From contig JACRDQ010000036.1 in the NCBI GenBank assembly GCA_016218545.1, positions 310,001-374,000 of the forward strand: DNA of 64,000 nucleotides. Direction: 5' to 3'. Made by a program: the position numbers and the translations under genes. Source of the stretch: Elusimicrobiota bacterium. Lineage in GTDB: Bacteria > Elusimicrobiota > Elusimicrobia > UBA1565 > UBA9628. Of the stretch, positions 17,003 through 26,546 are shown piece by piece. How positions within the stretch are numbered: position 1 is the first letter of the stretch; each line of letters opens with the position of its first letter. The notes beneath the pieces were generated by a model. The model was not told where the DNA came from. It searched no databases and saw only the letters and a program-made list of their open reading frames with translations.

Positions 17003-18225
17003 CCGAGACCCAGACCCAGAGCCTCAGCCAGCCTTTCATGGACCTGGCGGAGAAGTACGGGGCGCACAACTACCACCCCCTTCCCCTGGTGATCTCCAGC
17101 GCCAAGGGCGTCTGGGTCAAGGACCCCGAGGGCAAGCGCTACATGGACATGCTGAGCTCCTACTCGGCCTTGAACCAGGGGCACCGGCACCCCGCCATCA
17201 TCAAGGCCCTCTTCGACCAGGCCCGGAAGGTCACGCTCACCTCCCGCGCCTTCCACACGGAGCAGATCGGTCCCTTCCTTAAGGAAGTCTGCGAGCTGAG
17301 CGGCTTCGACATGGCCCTGGCCATGAACTCCGGAGCCGAGGCGGTCGAGACCGCCATCAAGATGGCTCGCAAGTGGGGCTGCATGAAGAAGGGCCTGCCC
17401 CAGGAGAAGGCCGAGATCATAGCCTGCACGAACAACTTCCACGGCCGAACGGTCACCATCGTCAGCTTCTCGAGCGACGAGCAGTACCGCCGCGACTTCG
17501 GGCCCTACACCCCCGGCTTCAAGCTCATCGGCTTCGGCGACGCCGAGGCCCTCAAGGCCGCCATCACGCCGAACACGGTGGCCTTCCTGGTCGAGCCCAT
17601 CCAGTGCGAGGCGGGCATCCTCATCCCGCCCCAGGGCTACTTCCGGCAGGTCCGCGACATCTGCGCCAAGGCCGGCATCCTCCTCATCCTCGACGAGATC
17701 CAGACGGGCCTGGGCCGCACCGGCCGCATGTTCGCCTTCGAGCACGAGGGCATCAGGCCGGACGCCCTCATCCTCGGCAAGGCCCTCGGCGGAGGCGTCA
17801 TGCCCATCTCCGTGACCCTGGCCTCCTCCGAGGTCCTGGGCGTGTTCAAGCCCGGCGACCACGGCAGCACCTTCGGAGCCAACCCCCTGGCCTGCGCCGT
17901 GGCCCGCGCGTCCATGAAAGTCCTCAGGGACGAAGGTCTCGACGAGCGCGCCCGCAAGCTCGGCGACGCCTTCCTGGCGAGGCTGCGCACCATCAAGAGC
18001 CCGCACGTCAAGGAGTACCGCGGCCGCGGGCTCATCATCGGCATCGAGCTCCATCCTTCGGCCGGTGGAGCCCGCCGGTTCTGCGAGCGCCTCATGCAGC
18101 TCGGCATGCTCTGCAAGGAGACCCACGAGCACGTCATCCGGCTGGCGCCTCCCCTGGTCATCACGGAAAAAGAGCTCGACTGGGCCTTCAAGAGGGTGAA
18201 GAAGGTCCTGGAGAAGACGGCTTAA
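16999..18225 (+). CDS. rocD: Ornithine aminotransferase (class III, PLP)
   Basis: 408 residues of fold-type I aminotransferase. The N-terminal EKYGAHNYHPLPLVI is the hallmark of ornithine delta-aminotransferase, which converts ornithine and 2-oxoglutarate to glutamate-5-semialdehyde and glutamate. Other motifs are the PLP phosphate-cup region MNSGAEAVETAIK, NNFHGRT, LDEIQTGLGRTG (Asp to the PLP nitrogen) and Schiff-base Lys K261 in LILGKALGGG. Length is normal. AGGAGGGAG lies 3 nt before ATG, and the start overlaps the stop of an 18-codon leader. With carbamate kinase and ornithine carbamoyltransferase downstream it would route ornithine to glutamate or proline. An acetylornithine role is less likely given the N-terminal signature. 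Confidence 0.92.
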   Translation: MTETQTQSLSQPFMDLAEKYGAHNYHPLPLVISSAKGVWVKDPEGKRYMDMLSSYSALNQGHRHPAIIKALFDQARKVTLTSRAFHTEQIGPFLKEVCELSGFDMALAMNSGAEAVETAIKMARKWGCMKKGLPQEKAEIIACTNNFHGRTVTIVSFSSDEQYRRDFGPYTPGFKLIGFGDAEALKAAITPNTVAFLVEPIQCEAGILIPPQGYFRQVRDICAKAGILLILDEIQTGLGRTGRMFAFEHEGIRPDALILGKALGGGVMPISVTLASSEVLGVFKPGDHGSTFGANPLACAVARASMKVLRDEGLDERARKLGDAFLARLRTIKSPHVKEYRGRGLIIGIELHPSAGGARRFCERLMQLGMLCKETHEHVIRLAPPLVITEKELDWAFKRVKKVLEKTA

Positions 18226-18241
18226 GGAACGACGAACGGCA

Positions 18242-18271
18242 AGCGGGCGGAAAGCCCGCTTTCCGCCCGCT
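18242..18271 (+). promoter_or_regulatory. 13-bp perfect hairpin directly before the carbamate kinase start
   Basis: AGCGGGCGGAAAG (18242-18254), loop CCCG, then its exact complement (18259-18271). The stem ends 3 nt before ATG 18275 and occupies the place where a Shine-Dalgarno should be; none is seen within it. AAGGAA (18224-18229), at the end of rocD, is the only purine-rich site and would come close to ATG only if the hairpin forms. It has no U-tract, so it is not a classical terminator. Confidence 0.75.
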
Positions 18272-18274
18272 GAC

Positions 18275-19234
18275 ATGGAACACGACCTCCTCGTCGTCGC
18301 GCTCGGCGGCAACGCCCTGCTCGGGCCCTCGGAGAAGGGCACCAATGCGGAGCAGACCAGGAACGCCGAGGAGACCTGCGAGAAGCTGGCCCCCCTCCTC
18401 AGGCCCGAGTACCACCTGGTCATCACCCACGGCAACGGGCCTCAGGTGGGCAACATCGTGCTCCAGAACGAGCTGGCCTCTTCCGAGGTCCCGCCCCTGG
18501 CCCTGGACTCCTGCGTCGCCGAGTCCGAGGGCAGCATGGGGCACTTCCTCCAACTGGGCATGCTCAACGCCCTCAGGCGGCGCGGCATCCGGCGCTACGT
18601 CGTGACCAGCGTCACCCAGGTGGTCGTGGACCCCGAGGACCCCGCGTTCCAGAAGCCCACGAAACCCGTCGGGAGATTCTACACGGAGGAGGAAGCCAAG
18701 AGACTCCGAGCCCAGCGGAGCTGGGCGATGATGGAGGACGCCAAGCGGGGCTGGCGCCGGGTCGTCCCCTCCCCCAAGCCGGTCAAGGTCATCCAGCGGC
18801 ACATGATCAAGACCCAGGTGCTCTTCGGGGATATCGTCATCGCCGTGGGCGGGGGCGGGGTCCCCGTCGTCGAGCTCCCCGACCGGACCTACAAGGGCGT
18901 CGAGGCCGTCATCGACAAGGACCTGGCCTCGGCCAGCTTGGCCAGCGCCATCCGGGCGGACCTCCTCATCATCCTCACTGCGGTCCCCAACGTGTTCCTC
19001 CATTTCAAGACGCCCCAGCAGGTCGCGCTCTCCCGGGTCACGGTCCGGGAGCTCAAGAAGCATCTCGACGACGGGCACTTCGCGGTCGGCAGCATGAAGC
19101 CCAAGGTCGAGGCGGCCCTCTTCCACATGGCCAACGAAGGGAGGAAGGTCATCATCACCGACATCGACAGCCTGCCCGCCGCCCTCGAAGGGAAGGCCGG
19201 CACGCACATCATCCATACCCATGAAAAAGACTAG
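18275..19234 (+). CDS. arcC: Carbamate kinase
   Basis: 319 residues of the amino-acid kinase fold. It catalyses carbamoyl phosphate + ADP to ATP + carbamate (ammonia and CO2), the energy-yielding step of citrulline or allantoin breakdown. Motifs include [10 protein letters not shown] at the N-terminus, [11 protein letters not shown] (about 50-60), the carbamate-kinase insertion with [35 protein letters not shown] with VIDKDLAS, and [10 protein letters not shown] near the end. All are typical of ArcC rather than of UMP or glutamate kinases. Length is usual (about 310). The gene starts just after a perfect hairpin, and its 3' end overlaps the ornithine carbamoyltransferase start by 14 nt. Confidence 0.95.
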   Translation: MEHDLLVVALGGNALLGPSEKGTNAEQTRNAEETCEKLAPLLRPEYHLVITHGNGPQVGNIVLQNELASSEVPPLALDSCVAESEGSMGHFLQLGMLNALRRRGIRRYVVTSVTQVVVDPEDPAFQKPTKPVGRFYTEEEAKRLRAQRSWAMMEDAKRGWRRVVPSPKPVKVIQRHMIKTQVLFGDIVIAVGGGGVPVVELPDRTYKGVEAVIDKDLASASLASAIRADLLIILTAVPNVFLHFKTPQQVALSRVTVRELKKHLDDGHFAVGSMKPKVEAALFHMANEGRKVIITDIDSLPAALEGKAGTHIIHTHEKD

Positions 19235-20165
19235 AAAGAAGACCCGCAAAGACCTCGTCACGCTCTCCGACTGCTCGACGGCGGAGATCCAGTCCTGGTT
19301 CGACCTCGCGCTCAAGATCAAAGGTGAGCGCAAGGCGGGCAAGACCCACCGCCACCTGGCCGGCAAGAACCTCGCCATGATCTTCCAGAAGCCCTCCACG
19401 CGCACGCGCGTCTCCTTCGAGATGGGCATGCGCCAGCTGGGCGGGCACGGCATGTACCTCTCCGGCAACGACATGCAGCTCGGCCGCGGCGAGACCATCG
19501 CCGACACCGCCCGGGTCCTCTCCCGCTACGTCGACGGCATCATGGCCCGGGTCTTCGCCCACTCCGACATCGAGGCCCTCGCCAAGTACGCCGCGGTCCC
19601 GGTCATCAACGGCCTCTCCGACTACTCGCATCCCTGCCAGGGCCTGGCCGACTACCTGACGGTCCTCGAGCACAAGGGCAAGCTCAAGGGCCTCACCCTC
19701 GCCTACGTGGGCGACGGCAACAACGTGGCCCACAGCCTCATGTTCGGCGGAGCCAAGCTCGGGGTCAACGTGGTCTGCGTCGTGCCCAAGGGCTACGAGC
19801 CGGACGCCAAGGTCCTCGCCCAGTCCTCCGACGACGCGCGCAAGAACCGCGCCCGCATCGAGGTGACCAACGAGCTCTCCGGCGTGCTCGGCGCCGACGT
19901 CATCTACACCGACGTCTGGGCCAGCATGGGCCAGGAGAAGGAGCACGAGGAGCGCGTGCGCATCTTCAAGCCCTACCAGGTCAACGCGGCCCTCATGGCC
20001 ATGACCGGCAAGTCCGACACCCTCTTCATGCACTGCCTGCCCGCGCACCGGGGCGAGGAGGTGACCGACGAGGTCGTCGACAGCGCCGACTCGGTCGTCT
20101 TCGACCAGGCGGAGAACCGCCTGCACGCCCAGAAGGCCGTGCTCGTCTCCCTCATGGCCGACTAG
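19221..20165 (+). CDS. argF: Ornithine carbamoyltransferase
   Basis: 314 residues. It interconverts ornithine + carbamoyl phosphate and citrulline + phosphate. The carbamoyl-phosphate site S59TRTR63 and H137PCQ are intact, as is the ornithine-site MHCLPA (H271). [10 protein letters not shown] is also seen. Next to carbamate kinase the catabolic direction (ArcB) is plausible, but sequence alone does not separate ArcB from ArgF. No arginine deiminase is in the window, so the citrulline source is unknown. The start overlaps arcC by 14 nt, and the first ten residues are unusually basic ([10 protein letters not shown]). One base separates its stop from the next gene, indicating tight coupling. Confidence 0.95.
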   Translation: MKKTRKKTRKDLVTLSDCSTAEIQSWFDLALKIKGERKAGKTHRHLAGKNLAMIFQKPSTRTRVSFEMGMRQLGGHGMYLSGNDMQLGRGETIADTARVLSRYVDGIMARVFAHSDIEALAKYAAVPVINGLSDYSHPCQGLADYLTVLEHKGKLKGLTLAYVGDGNNVAHSLMFGGAKLGVNVVCVVPKGYEPDAKVLAQSSDDARKNRARIEVTNELSGVLGADVIYTDVWASMGQEKEHEERVRIFKPYQVNAALMAMTGKSDTLFMHCLPAHRGEEVTDEVVDSADSVVFDQAENRLHAQKAVLVSLMAD

Positions 20166-20166
20166 C

Positions 20167-21699
20167 ATGGCCGCCAGACTCGACGGCTCCTCGCTCAAGA
20201 TCGAAGACGTCGTGGCGGTCGCCCGCGAGAGCCGGAAGGTGGAGCTCGCCCCCGAGGCTGTCGCCCGCATCAAGAAGTGCCGCGGGATGCTCGAGAAGAA
20301 GATCAAGGCCCGCGAGACCATGTACGGGGTCAACACCGGCATCGGCGAGTTCTCCGAGGTCGTGCTCACCGACGAGCAGGTCCAGCAGTTCCAGAAGTAC
20401 CTCATCTACAACCACGCGGCCGGGATCGGCAAGCCCGCCCCGATCGAGCACGTGCGCGCCGCCCTGCTCAGCCGCGTCAACGTGCACGCCAAGGGCCGCT
20501 CCGGCTGCAGGCCCGAGATCCCCCTGACCTACGTGGCCATGCTCAACAAAGGCGTGACCCCGGTCGTCTGCGAGAAGGGCTCCGTGGGCGCCTGCGGGGA
20601 CCTCGCCCCCATGAGCCAGGCCGCGCTCTCGCTCATCGGCGAGGGGGAGTGCTGGTACCGGGGCAGGAGGCTGCCCGCGAAGGCCGCCATGGCCAAGGCC
20701 GGGATCAAGGTCCCCGGCCTCAAGGCCCGCGACGGCTTGGCCGCCATCAACGGCTCCAACCTCATCACGGGCATCGGCTCCCTCATCCTCTACGACGCCG
20801 AGCGCTGGGTCGCGCAGGCCGAGATCGCCGCGGCCATGAGCCTCGAGGCCCTGCTGGCCAACATGAAGCCCTACGACCGCCGCCTGCACGAGCTCAGGGG
20901 CTTCAAGGGCGCCGTCACCTCGGCCTCCAACCTCCGGGCCGTCATGACGGGCTCGGACCTGGCCACCGGCAGGCTCAAGGTGAAGGTGCAGGACGCCTAC
21001 TCCATGCGCTCGACCCCGCAGGTGCTCGGCGCCTTCAGGGACAGCCTCGCCTACGCCCGGTCCCAGTTCGAGATCGAGTTGAACGGCGTGGCGGACAACC
21101 CCATCTTCCTCCACGAGAGCGACACCGTGCTGACCGGCGCCAACTTCCAGGGCACGCCCGTGAGCATGCCCCTCGACATGGTCGCGGCCGGCCTGTGCAT
21201 GGCGAGCGTCCTCTCCGAGCGGCGCTTGAACCGCCTCTTGAACCCCGCGCTCAGCGTGGGCCTGCCCGCCTTCCTCACCAAGGGAGCGGGGATGTTCTCC
21301 GGCCACATGCTCAGCCAGTACACGGCCGACGCCCTCATCGTGGAACAGCGCATCCTGAGCGCGCCTTCGTGCGTGCAGTCCATTCCGGCCGCGGCCGACC
21401 AGGAGGACTTCGTGAGCATGGGCATGAACGGGGCCCTCAAGGCCAAGCAGATCCTCGAGAACGCCAACGGCGTGCTCGCCATCGAGCTCATCGCGGCGGC
21501 CCAGGCCCTGGACTTCCGGACCTTCTGCTTCGGCAAGGGGACCAAGGCCGCCCACGCCGCGGTCCGCGAGGTCGTAGCGCACCTCGACGTGGACCGCCCC
21601 CTGTTCCGGGACCACAACGCCATGGCCGCGGCGGTCGCAGAATGCAGGGTCCTCGGAGCGGTCGAGGCGGCCATCGGACCCCTCAAGGCCTCCTGGTGA
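20167..21699 (+). CDS. Histidine ammonia-lyase paralogue with Cys in the MIO triad
   Basis: 510 residues of the MIO aromatic amino-acid lyase family, which eliminates ammonia from His (or Tyr/Phe). Pocket residues of HAL are mostly kept: YGVNTGIG (catalytic Tyr), His in NHAAGIG, Asn in AINGSN, VQDAYSMRSTPQV (Gln, Tyr, Arg) and Glu in DQEDFVSMG. Two things differ from the canonical HutH at 24307-25809. The self-cyclising triad is A-C143-G instead of A-S-G, and the residue before the pocket His is Asn instead of Ser. HAL S143C mutants are reported to form active MIO, so activity is possible. The gene is 1 nt from ornithine carbamoyltransferase, not with hutU. Substrate could be His or something related; it is not simply a duplicate hutH. 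Confidence 0.88.
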   Translation: MAARLDGSSLKIEDVVAVARESRKVELAPEAVARIKKCRGMLEKKIKARETMYGVNTGIGEFSEVVLTDEQVQQFQKYLIYNHAAGIGKPAPIEHVRAALLSRVNVHAKGRSGCRPEIPLTYVAMLNKGVTPVVCEKGSVGACGDLAPMSQAALSLIGEGECWYRGRRLPAKAAMAKAGIKVPGLKARDGLAAINGSNLITGIGSLILYDAERWVAQAEIAAAMSLEALLANMKPYDRRLHELRGFKGAVTSASNLRAVMTGSDLATGRLKVKVQDAYSMRSTPQVLGAFRDSLAYARSQFEIELNGVADNPIFLHESDTVLTGANFQGTPVSMPLDMVAAGLCMASVLSERRLNRLLNPALSVGLPAFLTKGAGMFSGHMLSQYTADALIVEQRILSAPSCVQSIPAAADQEDFVSMGMNGALKAKQILENANGVLAIELIAAAQALDFRTFCFGKGTKAAHAAVREVVAHLDVDRPLFRDHNAMAAAVAECRVLGAVEAAIGPLKASW

Positions 21700-22625
21700 G
21701 CGCTCCCCGGCCCCTCTTCCTGGCCTGGCTCCTGGCCGCGGCTCCTGTCATGGGCCTGGCCGCCGAGGTCCCGGCCATCCCCGGCCGATTCTTGCTCCCG
21801 GACAAGAGTCCGGAGCTCGCCGGGACCCTGCCCTCGGACGTCTCCGTATCCACCCTGGAAGGGTACCTCAAGGACGCCGCGGCCCCGACGCAGACCAGGC
21901 TTGAGGCCCTCGAGCGCCTCAAGCCGCTTATCTCCCTCGGGAACTACAACGACGACCCGGCCGTCTTCTACCGCCACCTCGACCGCTGCGCGGACCTCCT
22001 CGAGACCGCCTTCTCCCTGGAGCCGGGCCCTTTCCGGCGCTACGCGGTCTTCAGCCTGTTCGGAGGGTGCGCGGGCGACATCCGGGGGGCGGCCGAGCTG
22101 CACTTCGACGACCGCCGCTGGGAGGCTCCGTGGCTCCGCTACGACGGCCTCGTCAAGCGCGGGATCATGGACCCGGACCTGGTCCTGGCGGAGTTCTTCG
22201 AGCGCTACGACCAGCCCTCGCCCCTGCCGGACTGGAAAGCGGCCAAGGCCAAGACCCTGGCCGCGCTCAAGCGCTTCGAGACCGAACGCCCCGAGGAAGC
22301 GGCCTTCATGGAGCAGATCAGGGGCCTGGGCAATTCCATCGAGAACAGCCAGCTCGTCGTGGCCAAGCGGCTGTCCCCGTCCAAGGTCCTCAAGGGAAAG
22401 CTCAACCCCAAGGACCTGGCCTACGCCGAAGGGGTGGTGGCCTCCACGCCCCACCTGCGCTGCCACATCGTCTGGGCCAACATGCTCCCCAGGGTCATGG
22501 AGGAGCGCTACGGCGCCGAGGAGGCTCTGAGGCTGGGCCTGCGGCCCGCCCCGGTGCGCATCGGCTGGCCGGACCTCCACCCCATGCTCGGCTCGTGGAA
22601 GCGCGCCCCGAAGAAGCGCGGCTAG
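21696..22625 (+). CDS. Exported hypothetical protein, helical
   Basis: 309 residues from GTG 21696, whose GTGA overlaps the stop of the lyase gene, implying coupled translation. A signal peptide is clear (residues 1-22, [19 protein letters not shown]). The mature part is largely helical with charged segments. It has two Cys in the middle ([15 protein letters not shown]) and one late Cys (LRCHIVW). There is no haem or metal motif and no catalytic signature I recognise. Residues about 60-130 ([17 protein letters not shown] onward) read like a HEAT or ARM-type helical pair, but this is weak. The end APKKRG is basic. The TAG stop is shared at CTAG with convergent hutU. No function assigned. Confidence 0.7.
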   Translation: MSAPRPLFLAWLLAAAPVMGLAAEVPAIPGRFLLPDKSPELAGTLPSDVSVSTLEGYLKDAAAPTQTRLEALERLKPLISLGNYNDDPAVFYRHLDRCADLLETAFSLEPGPFRRYAVFSLFGGCAGDIRGAAELHFDDRRWEAPWLRYDGLVKRGIMDPDLVLAEFFERYDQPSPLPDWKAAKAKTLAALKRFETERPEEAAFMEQIRGLGNSIENSQLVVAKRLSPSKVLKGKLNPKDLAYAEGVVASTPHLRCHIVWANMLPRVMEERYGAEEALRLGLRPAPVRIGWPDLHPMLGSWKRAPKKRG

Positions 22626-24310
22626 ACCAGCGGGATCTTCAGCCGGTGCCTGCGGGCTGCCGCGACCGCCTCGGGATAGCCGGCGTCCGCGTGGCGGACC
22701 ACGCCGATCCCGGGGTCGTTGGTGAGGACCCGCTCGATGCGCCGGTCCATCTCCCGGGTGCCGTCGGCCACCGTGACTTGGCCCGCGTGCAGGGAGTACC
22801 CGATCCCCACCCCTCCCCCATGATGGAAGCTCACCCACGACGCGCCTGAAGCCGTGTTCAGGAGGGCGTTGAGGATGGGCCAATCAGCCACCGCGTCCGT
22901 CCCGTCCCTCATGGCCTCGGTCTCGCGGTTGGGGCTGGCCACGGAGCCGCAGTCGAGGTGGTCCCTGCCGATGACGACGGGAGCCGAGATCTTCCCGCTG
23001 CGCACCAGGGCGTTCATCCGCAGGCCCATCTCGGCGCGGTCGCCTTGCCCAAGCCAGCAGATGCGGGCGGGCAGGCCCTGGAAGGCCACGCGCTCGCGGG
23101 CCATCTTGATCCAACGGGAGAGCGCCTCGTCCTTGGGGAAGAGCTCCAGCACGGCGCGGTCGGTGACCGCGATGTCCTTGGGGTCTCCGGACAGGGCGGC
23201 CCAGCGGAACGGGCCCTTGCCCTCGCAGAACAGAGGTCTGATGTAGGCCGGCACGAACCCGGGGAAATCGAAGGCGTTCTTGACGCCGCCCTCCACGGCC
23301 ATGGACCTGATGTTGTTGCCGTAGTCGAAGACCGCGGAGCCCTGGGCCTTGAGGGCCAGCATGCCCCGGACGTGCTCCGCGATGGAGGCGATGGCGCGCC
23401 TGCGGTACTCCTTGGGGTCCTTGGCGCGCAGGCGCGCCGCGGCCTCCACGTCGAGGCCCTTGGGGATGTAACCGTGGACCGGGTCGTGGGCCGAGGTCTG
23501 GTCCGTGAGCAGATCCACCGGGACCCGCCTTTTGGCGAGCTCCGGGACGATCTCCGCGGCGTTTCCAAGGAGGCCCACCGAGAGAGCCCGCTTCTCCTTC
23601 TTGGCCTTCAGCACCGCGGCGAGGGCCGAGTCCAAGCTCTCTTCGGCGCAGTCGAGATAGCGGGTCTTGAGCCTCATCCTGATCCGCGATGGGTCCGCCT
23701 CGATGCCCAGGAAGGCCGCGCCGTTCATGGTGGCGGCCAGGGGCTGGGCCCCACCCATGCCGCCCAGGCCGGCGGTCACGACCAGGCGGCCGGAGAGAGA
23801 GCCGCCCCCATGGCCGCCGAAGTGCTTCTTTCCGGCCGCGGCGAAGGTCTCGTAGGTGCCCTGGAGGATGCCCTGCGTGCCGATGTAGATCCACGAGCCG
23901 GCCGTCATCTGGCCGTACATCATGAGGCCCTTGCGCTCGAGCTCGTCGAAGTGGTCCCACGTTGCCCAGCGACCCACGAGGTTGGAATTCGCGATGAGGA
24001 CGCGCGGAGCCCCCTCGTGCGTGCGGAACACGGCCACGGGCTTGCCCGACTGCACGAGCAGGGTCTCGTCGTTCTCCAGGGCCCGCAGGGAGCGCACGAT
24101 CGCGTGGAAACAGTCCCAGTTCCTGGCGGCCTTGCCCCTGCCGCCGTAGACCACGAGGTCCGACGGGCGCTCCGCCACCTCAGGGTCGAGGTTGTTCATG
24201 AGCATGCGCAGGGCGGCTTCCTGGTGCCAGCCCTTGCAGGAGCGGCGCGAACCGCGCGGGGCGCGCACGGTCGGTGCCGAGGCGCGGCGGGAAGCGGCGA
24301 GGGTCGTCAC
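22622..24310 (-). CDS. hutU: Urocanate hydratase
   Basis: 562 residues, close to the family's usual 555. It converts urocanate to 4-imidazolone-5-propionate using tightly bound NAD+ as electrophile. The sequence follows urocanase end to end: [80 protein letters not shown] and the signature FQGLPARIC418W with the active-site Cys. GTG 24310 was chosen because it overlaps the hutH stop (GTGA) and gives the normal N-terminus. The frame stays open upstream to 25471, but only as an antisense-like shadow inside hutH. It is the second gene of a hutH-hutU pair; hutI and hutG are not in the window. Confidence 0.97.
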   Translation of the reverse strand: MTTLAASRRASAPTVRAPRGSRRSCKGWHQEAALRMLMNNLDPEVAERPSDLVVYGGRGKAARNWDCFHAIVRSLRALENDETLLVQSGKPVAVFRTHEGAPRVLIANSNLVGRWATWDHFDELERKGLMMYGQMTAGSWIYIGTQGILQGTYETFAAAGKKHFGGHGGGSLSGRLVVTAGLGGMGGAQPLAATMNGAAFLGIEADPSRIRMRLKTRYLDCAEESLDSALAAVLKAKKEKRALSVGLLGNAAEIVPELAKRRVPVDLLTDQTSAHDPVHGYIPKGLDVEAAARLRAKDPKEYRRRAIASIAEHVRGMLALKAQGSAVFDYGNNIRSMAVEGGVKNAFDFPGFVPAYIRPLFCEGKGPFRWAALSGDPKDIAVTDRAVLELFPKDEALSRWIKMARERVAFQGLPARICWLGQGDRAEMGLRMNALVRSGKISAPVVIGRDHLDCGSVASPNRETEAMRDGTDAVADWPILNALLNTASGASWVSFHHGGGVGIGYSLHAGQVTVADGTREMDRRIERVLTNDPGIGVVRHADAGYPEAVAAARRHRLKIPLV

Positions 24311-25809
24311 GAGAGCACCTCCATGAAGTAGCCGTCGAGGATGAGGTCCCGGGCGAGCTCGAGCCTGGGCCCGAGGACCTCGTCGCGGGAGGACGCAGGC
24401 ACGCGGCGCCGCAGCAGCTCGAGCGCGCGGGCCACGCCCCGGCCGGGCTTGAGCGGGGCGCGGGCCTCGATGCCCTGGGCCGCGCAGAGCATCTCGATGC
24501 CGGCCACCTGGGCCGCGTTCCACACGATCTTCTTGAGCTTCAGGGCCGCGTTCATGCCCATGCTCACGAAATCCTCCCGGAAGGCCGAGGTCGGGATCGA
24601 ATCGCACGACGCCGGGTGGGCCAGGGCCTTGTTCTCCGACGCCAGGGCCGCGGCCGTGTACTGGGCGATCATCCAGCCCGACTCCACGCCCGGGTCGCGG
24701 GCGAGGAAGGGCTTGAGGCCCGGGGCCTGGCCCGCCAGGAGCTGGAAGACCCGGCGCTCGGAGATGTTGGCCAGGGCGGCCATGGCCGCGGCCGCGGAGT
24801 CGAAGGCGAAGCTCAAGGGCTGGCCGTGGAAATTGCCGCCGGAGAGGATGCGATTCTCCGCGACCACGGGGTTGTCGGTGACCGAGGCCATCTCGGTCGT
24901 GACCGTCATCACCGCGTTGGACAGGACGTCGGCCGCGGCGCCGTGCACCTGGGGCATGCAGCGCAGGCTGTAGGGGTCCTGGGTCCTGGGGTCGTCCTCG
25001 CGGTGGGACTCGCGGATCTCGCTCTTGGCCAGGAGCATCCGGAGCTGTTCCGCGGCCCGGCCCTGCCCGAAATGGGGTTTGAGGGCGTGGAGGGCGGGCT
25101 CGAGCGGGTCCGGGGTGCCGGCCAAGGCGTCGAGACTCATGGCCCCGGCGATCTGGACCGCGCTGAAGACGTGGAAGGCGCGGTGCAGGGCGAAGCCCCC
25201 TACGGACTGCATGGCCTGGGTGCCGTTGAGGAGCGAGAGGCCCTCCTTGGCCTCCAGGCGCAGGGGTTTGAGGCCCAGGCGCCGGAGCACGGCGGACGAC
25301 GCCTGGCGCCGGCCGCGGAAGAAGAGCTCTCCCTCGCCGATGAGGGCCAGGGCCATGGAGGCCATGGGCGCCAAGTCTCCGCTCGCCCCGACCGAGCCGC
25401 GGCTCGGGATCACGGGGGCCGCGCCCGCGTTGAGCAGGTCCGCCATGAGGGCGGGCACCTGCGGCCTGCACCCGGAGTAGCCCCGCGCGAGCTCGTTGGC
25501 CCGCAAGAAGAGGACTCCCCGAGCCTCGTCCTCCGGCAAGGGCTCGCCCACGCCCACCGCGTGGCTCAGGACGAGGTTCTTCTGCAGGAGCCAGAGCTTC
25601 TCCTTGGGGATGGAGACCCCGGAGAGCTCGCCAAAGCCGGTGTTGATGCCGTAGACGGGCTCGTGCGAGGAGGCGGCCTCCTCCACGATGCGGCGCGAGG
25701 ACTTGAGCCGCGCCCTCGCGTGCGCGCCCAGGACGGCGCGGCGGCCGAGGACCGCGACCTCCACCAGGTCTCCCAGGGAGACGAGGTTGCCGAGGATGAA
25801 AGGTTTCAT
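24307..25809 (-). CDS. hutH: Histidine ammonia-lyase (canonical)
   Basis: 500 residues, the standard HutH length; converts L-histidine to urocanate and ammonia. The MIO triad is canonical A-S143-G in [14 protein letters not shown]. Also present are [53 protein letters not shown] and [17 protein letters not shown] lies 4 nt before ATG 25809. It overlaps hutU by 4 nt and follows the DUF3307 gene by 16 nt. This is therefore one transcript with the cyclase group unless a promoter lies inside the DUF3307 gene. It is clearly distinct from the Cys-MIO paralogue on the opposite strand. Confidence 0.97.
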   Translation of the reverse strand: MKPFILGNLVSLGDLVEVAVLGRRAVLGAHARARLKSSRRIVEEAASSHEPVYGINTGFGELSGVSIPKEKLWLLQKNLVLSHAVGVGEPLPEDEARGVLFLRANELARGYSGCRPQVPALMADLLNAGAAPVIPSRGSVGASGDLAPMASMALALIGEGELFFRGRRQASSAVLRRLGLKPLRLEAKEGLSLLNGTQAMQSVGGFALHRAFHVFSAVQIAGAMSLDALAGTPDPLEPALHALKPHFGQGRAAEQLRMLLAKSEIRESHREDDPRTQDPYSLRCMPQVHGAAADVLSNAVMTVTTEMASVTDNPVVAENRILSGGNFHGQPLSFAFDSAAAAMAALANISERRVFQLLAGQAPGLKPFLARDPGVESGWMIAQYTAAALASENKALAHPASCDSIPTSAFREDFVSMGMNAALKLKKIVWNAAQVAGIEMLCAAQGIEARAPLKPGRGVARALELLRRRVPASSRDEVLGPRLELARDLILDGYFMEVLS

Positions 25810-25825
25810 TTTTCCCTCCAGGGGA

Positions 25826-26539
25826 TCAGCCCGCCAGCAGCACCCGGCCCGCGATGCCGCACATCAGCGCCACGCACGCCCCGGCCACGAGGCTGAACTG
25901 GGACGCGTCGAAGACCCTCCTCACCCGGGCGTGGTACATGAGCCACAGCCAGCCGGCGGCCAGAACGAGCCAGCCCTGGCCGGGGAGCATGCACAGCAGG
26001 CAGAGGACGAGCCTCTCCCCCATGGTGAAGAACTTCTCCCATGGGGAGGGGAAGCCCGCGGCGAAGAGGTCGCGCTCGAGGAAGTAGATCAGGATGGTCC
26101 CGGCGTGCGTGGCCAGGACCAGCAGGATCCCGATGACCGGCCAGGCCTCGGGGATGAGCCCGCCCTCGTCGGCGGCCGGGATGGCCAGCGGCGTGAGCAG
26201 GAAGATCGAGGCCACGTGCACGATCTGATCCCAAAGGAAGCACCAGGTGTTGTCGAGGCTGCGGTACCTGCGGATGGCGAGCACCCTCAGCAGGTCCTCG
26301 ACGAGGTGGATGATGAAGATGAAGAAGACGCACTGCCAGCCCGAGAAGCTCACCCAATCGTTCTCCAGCCAGATGTCGCCGAGGAACGGATAGACCAGCG
26401 CGGCGTAGACCAGCGGGTGGATGATGCAGTGGACGAGCATCCCGAGCAGGTTCGAGCGCTTCCAGATGTTGATGTAATCGGTCTGGAAGGTGAAATCGGC
26501 CAGGAAGTGGCCGAAGAGCAGGCGCCAGAGCAGCACCAT
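25826..26539 (-). CDS. DUF3307-like polytopic membrane protein
   Basis: 237 residues with about six hydrophobic segments. The N-terminal LFGHFLADFTFQTDYI matches the 'GHxxADFxxQ' opening of DUF3307 proteins. Conserved polar residues inside the membrane region (HCIIHP, IIHLVEDLLR, WDQIVHV, THAGTI) include several His and Asp/Glu. Such a pattern suggests metal- or proton-linked chemistry, but no activity is established for the family as far as I know. It starts 7 nt after the cyclase stop without its own Shine-Dalgarno, so it is probably translationally coupled. It lies between a cyclase and hutH; a functional link to either is unproven. Confidence 0.75.
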   Translation of the reverse strand: MVLLWRLLFGHFLADFTFQTDYINIWKRSNLLGMLVHCIIHPLVYAALVYPFLGDIWLENDWVSFSGWQCVFFIFIIHLVEDLLRVLAIRRYRSLDNTWCFLWDQIVHVASIFLLTPLAIPAADEGGLIPEAWPVIGILLVLATHAGTILIYFLERDLFAAGFPSPWEKFFTMGERLVLCLLCMLPGQGWLVLAAGWLWLMYHARVRRVFDASQFSLVAGACVALMCGIAGRVLLAG

Positions 26540-26546
26540 CAGCAGG

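Noticed and set aside
15373..18435. Minus-strand open frame of 1020 codons
   Set aside because: Lies opposite the GTPase and ornithine aminotransferase, both of which have clear family motifs; the minus frame has none.
24311..25471. N-terminal extension of hutU
   Set aside because: Upstream part is antisense-like, Arg/Pro-rich and overlaps hutH; urocanase homology begins at GTG 24310, which overlaps the hutH stop.
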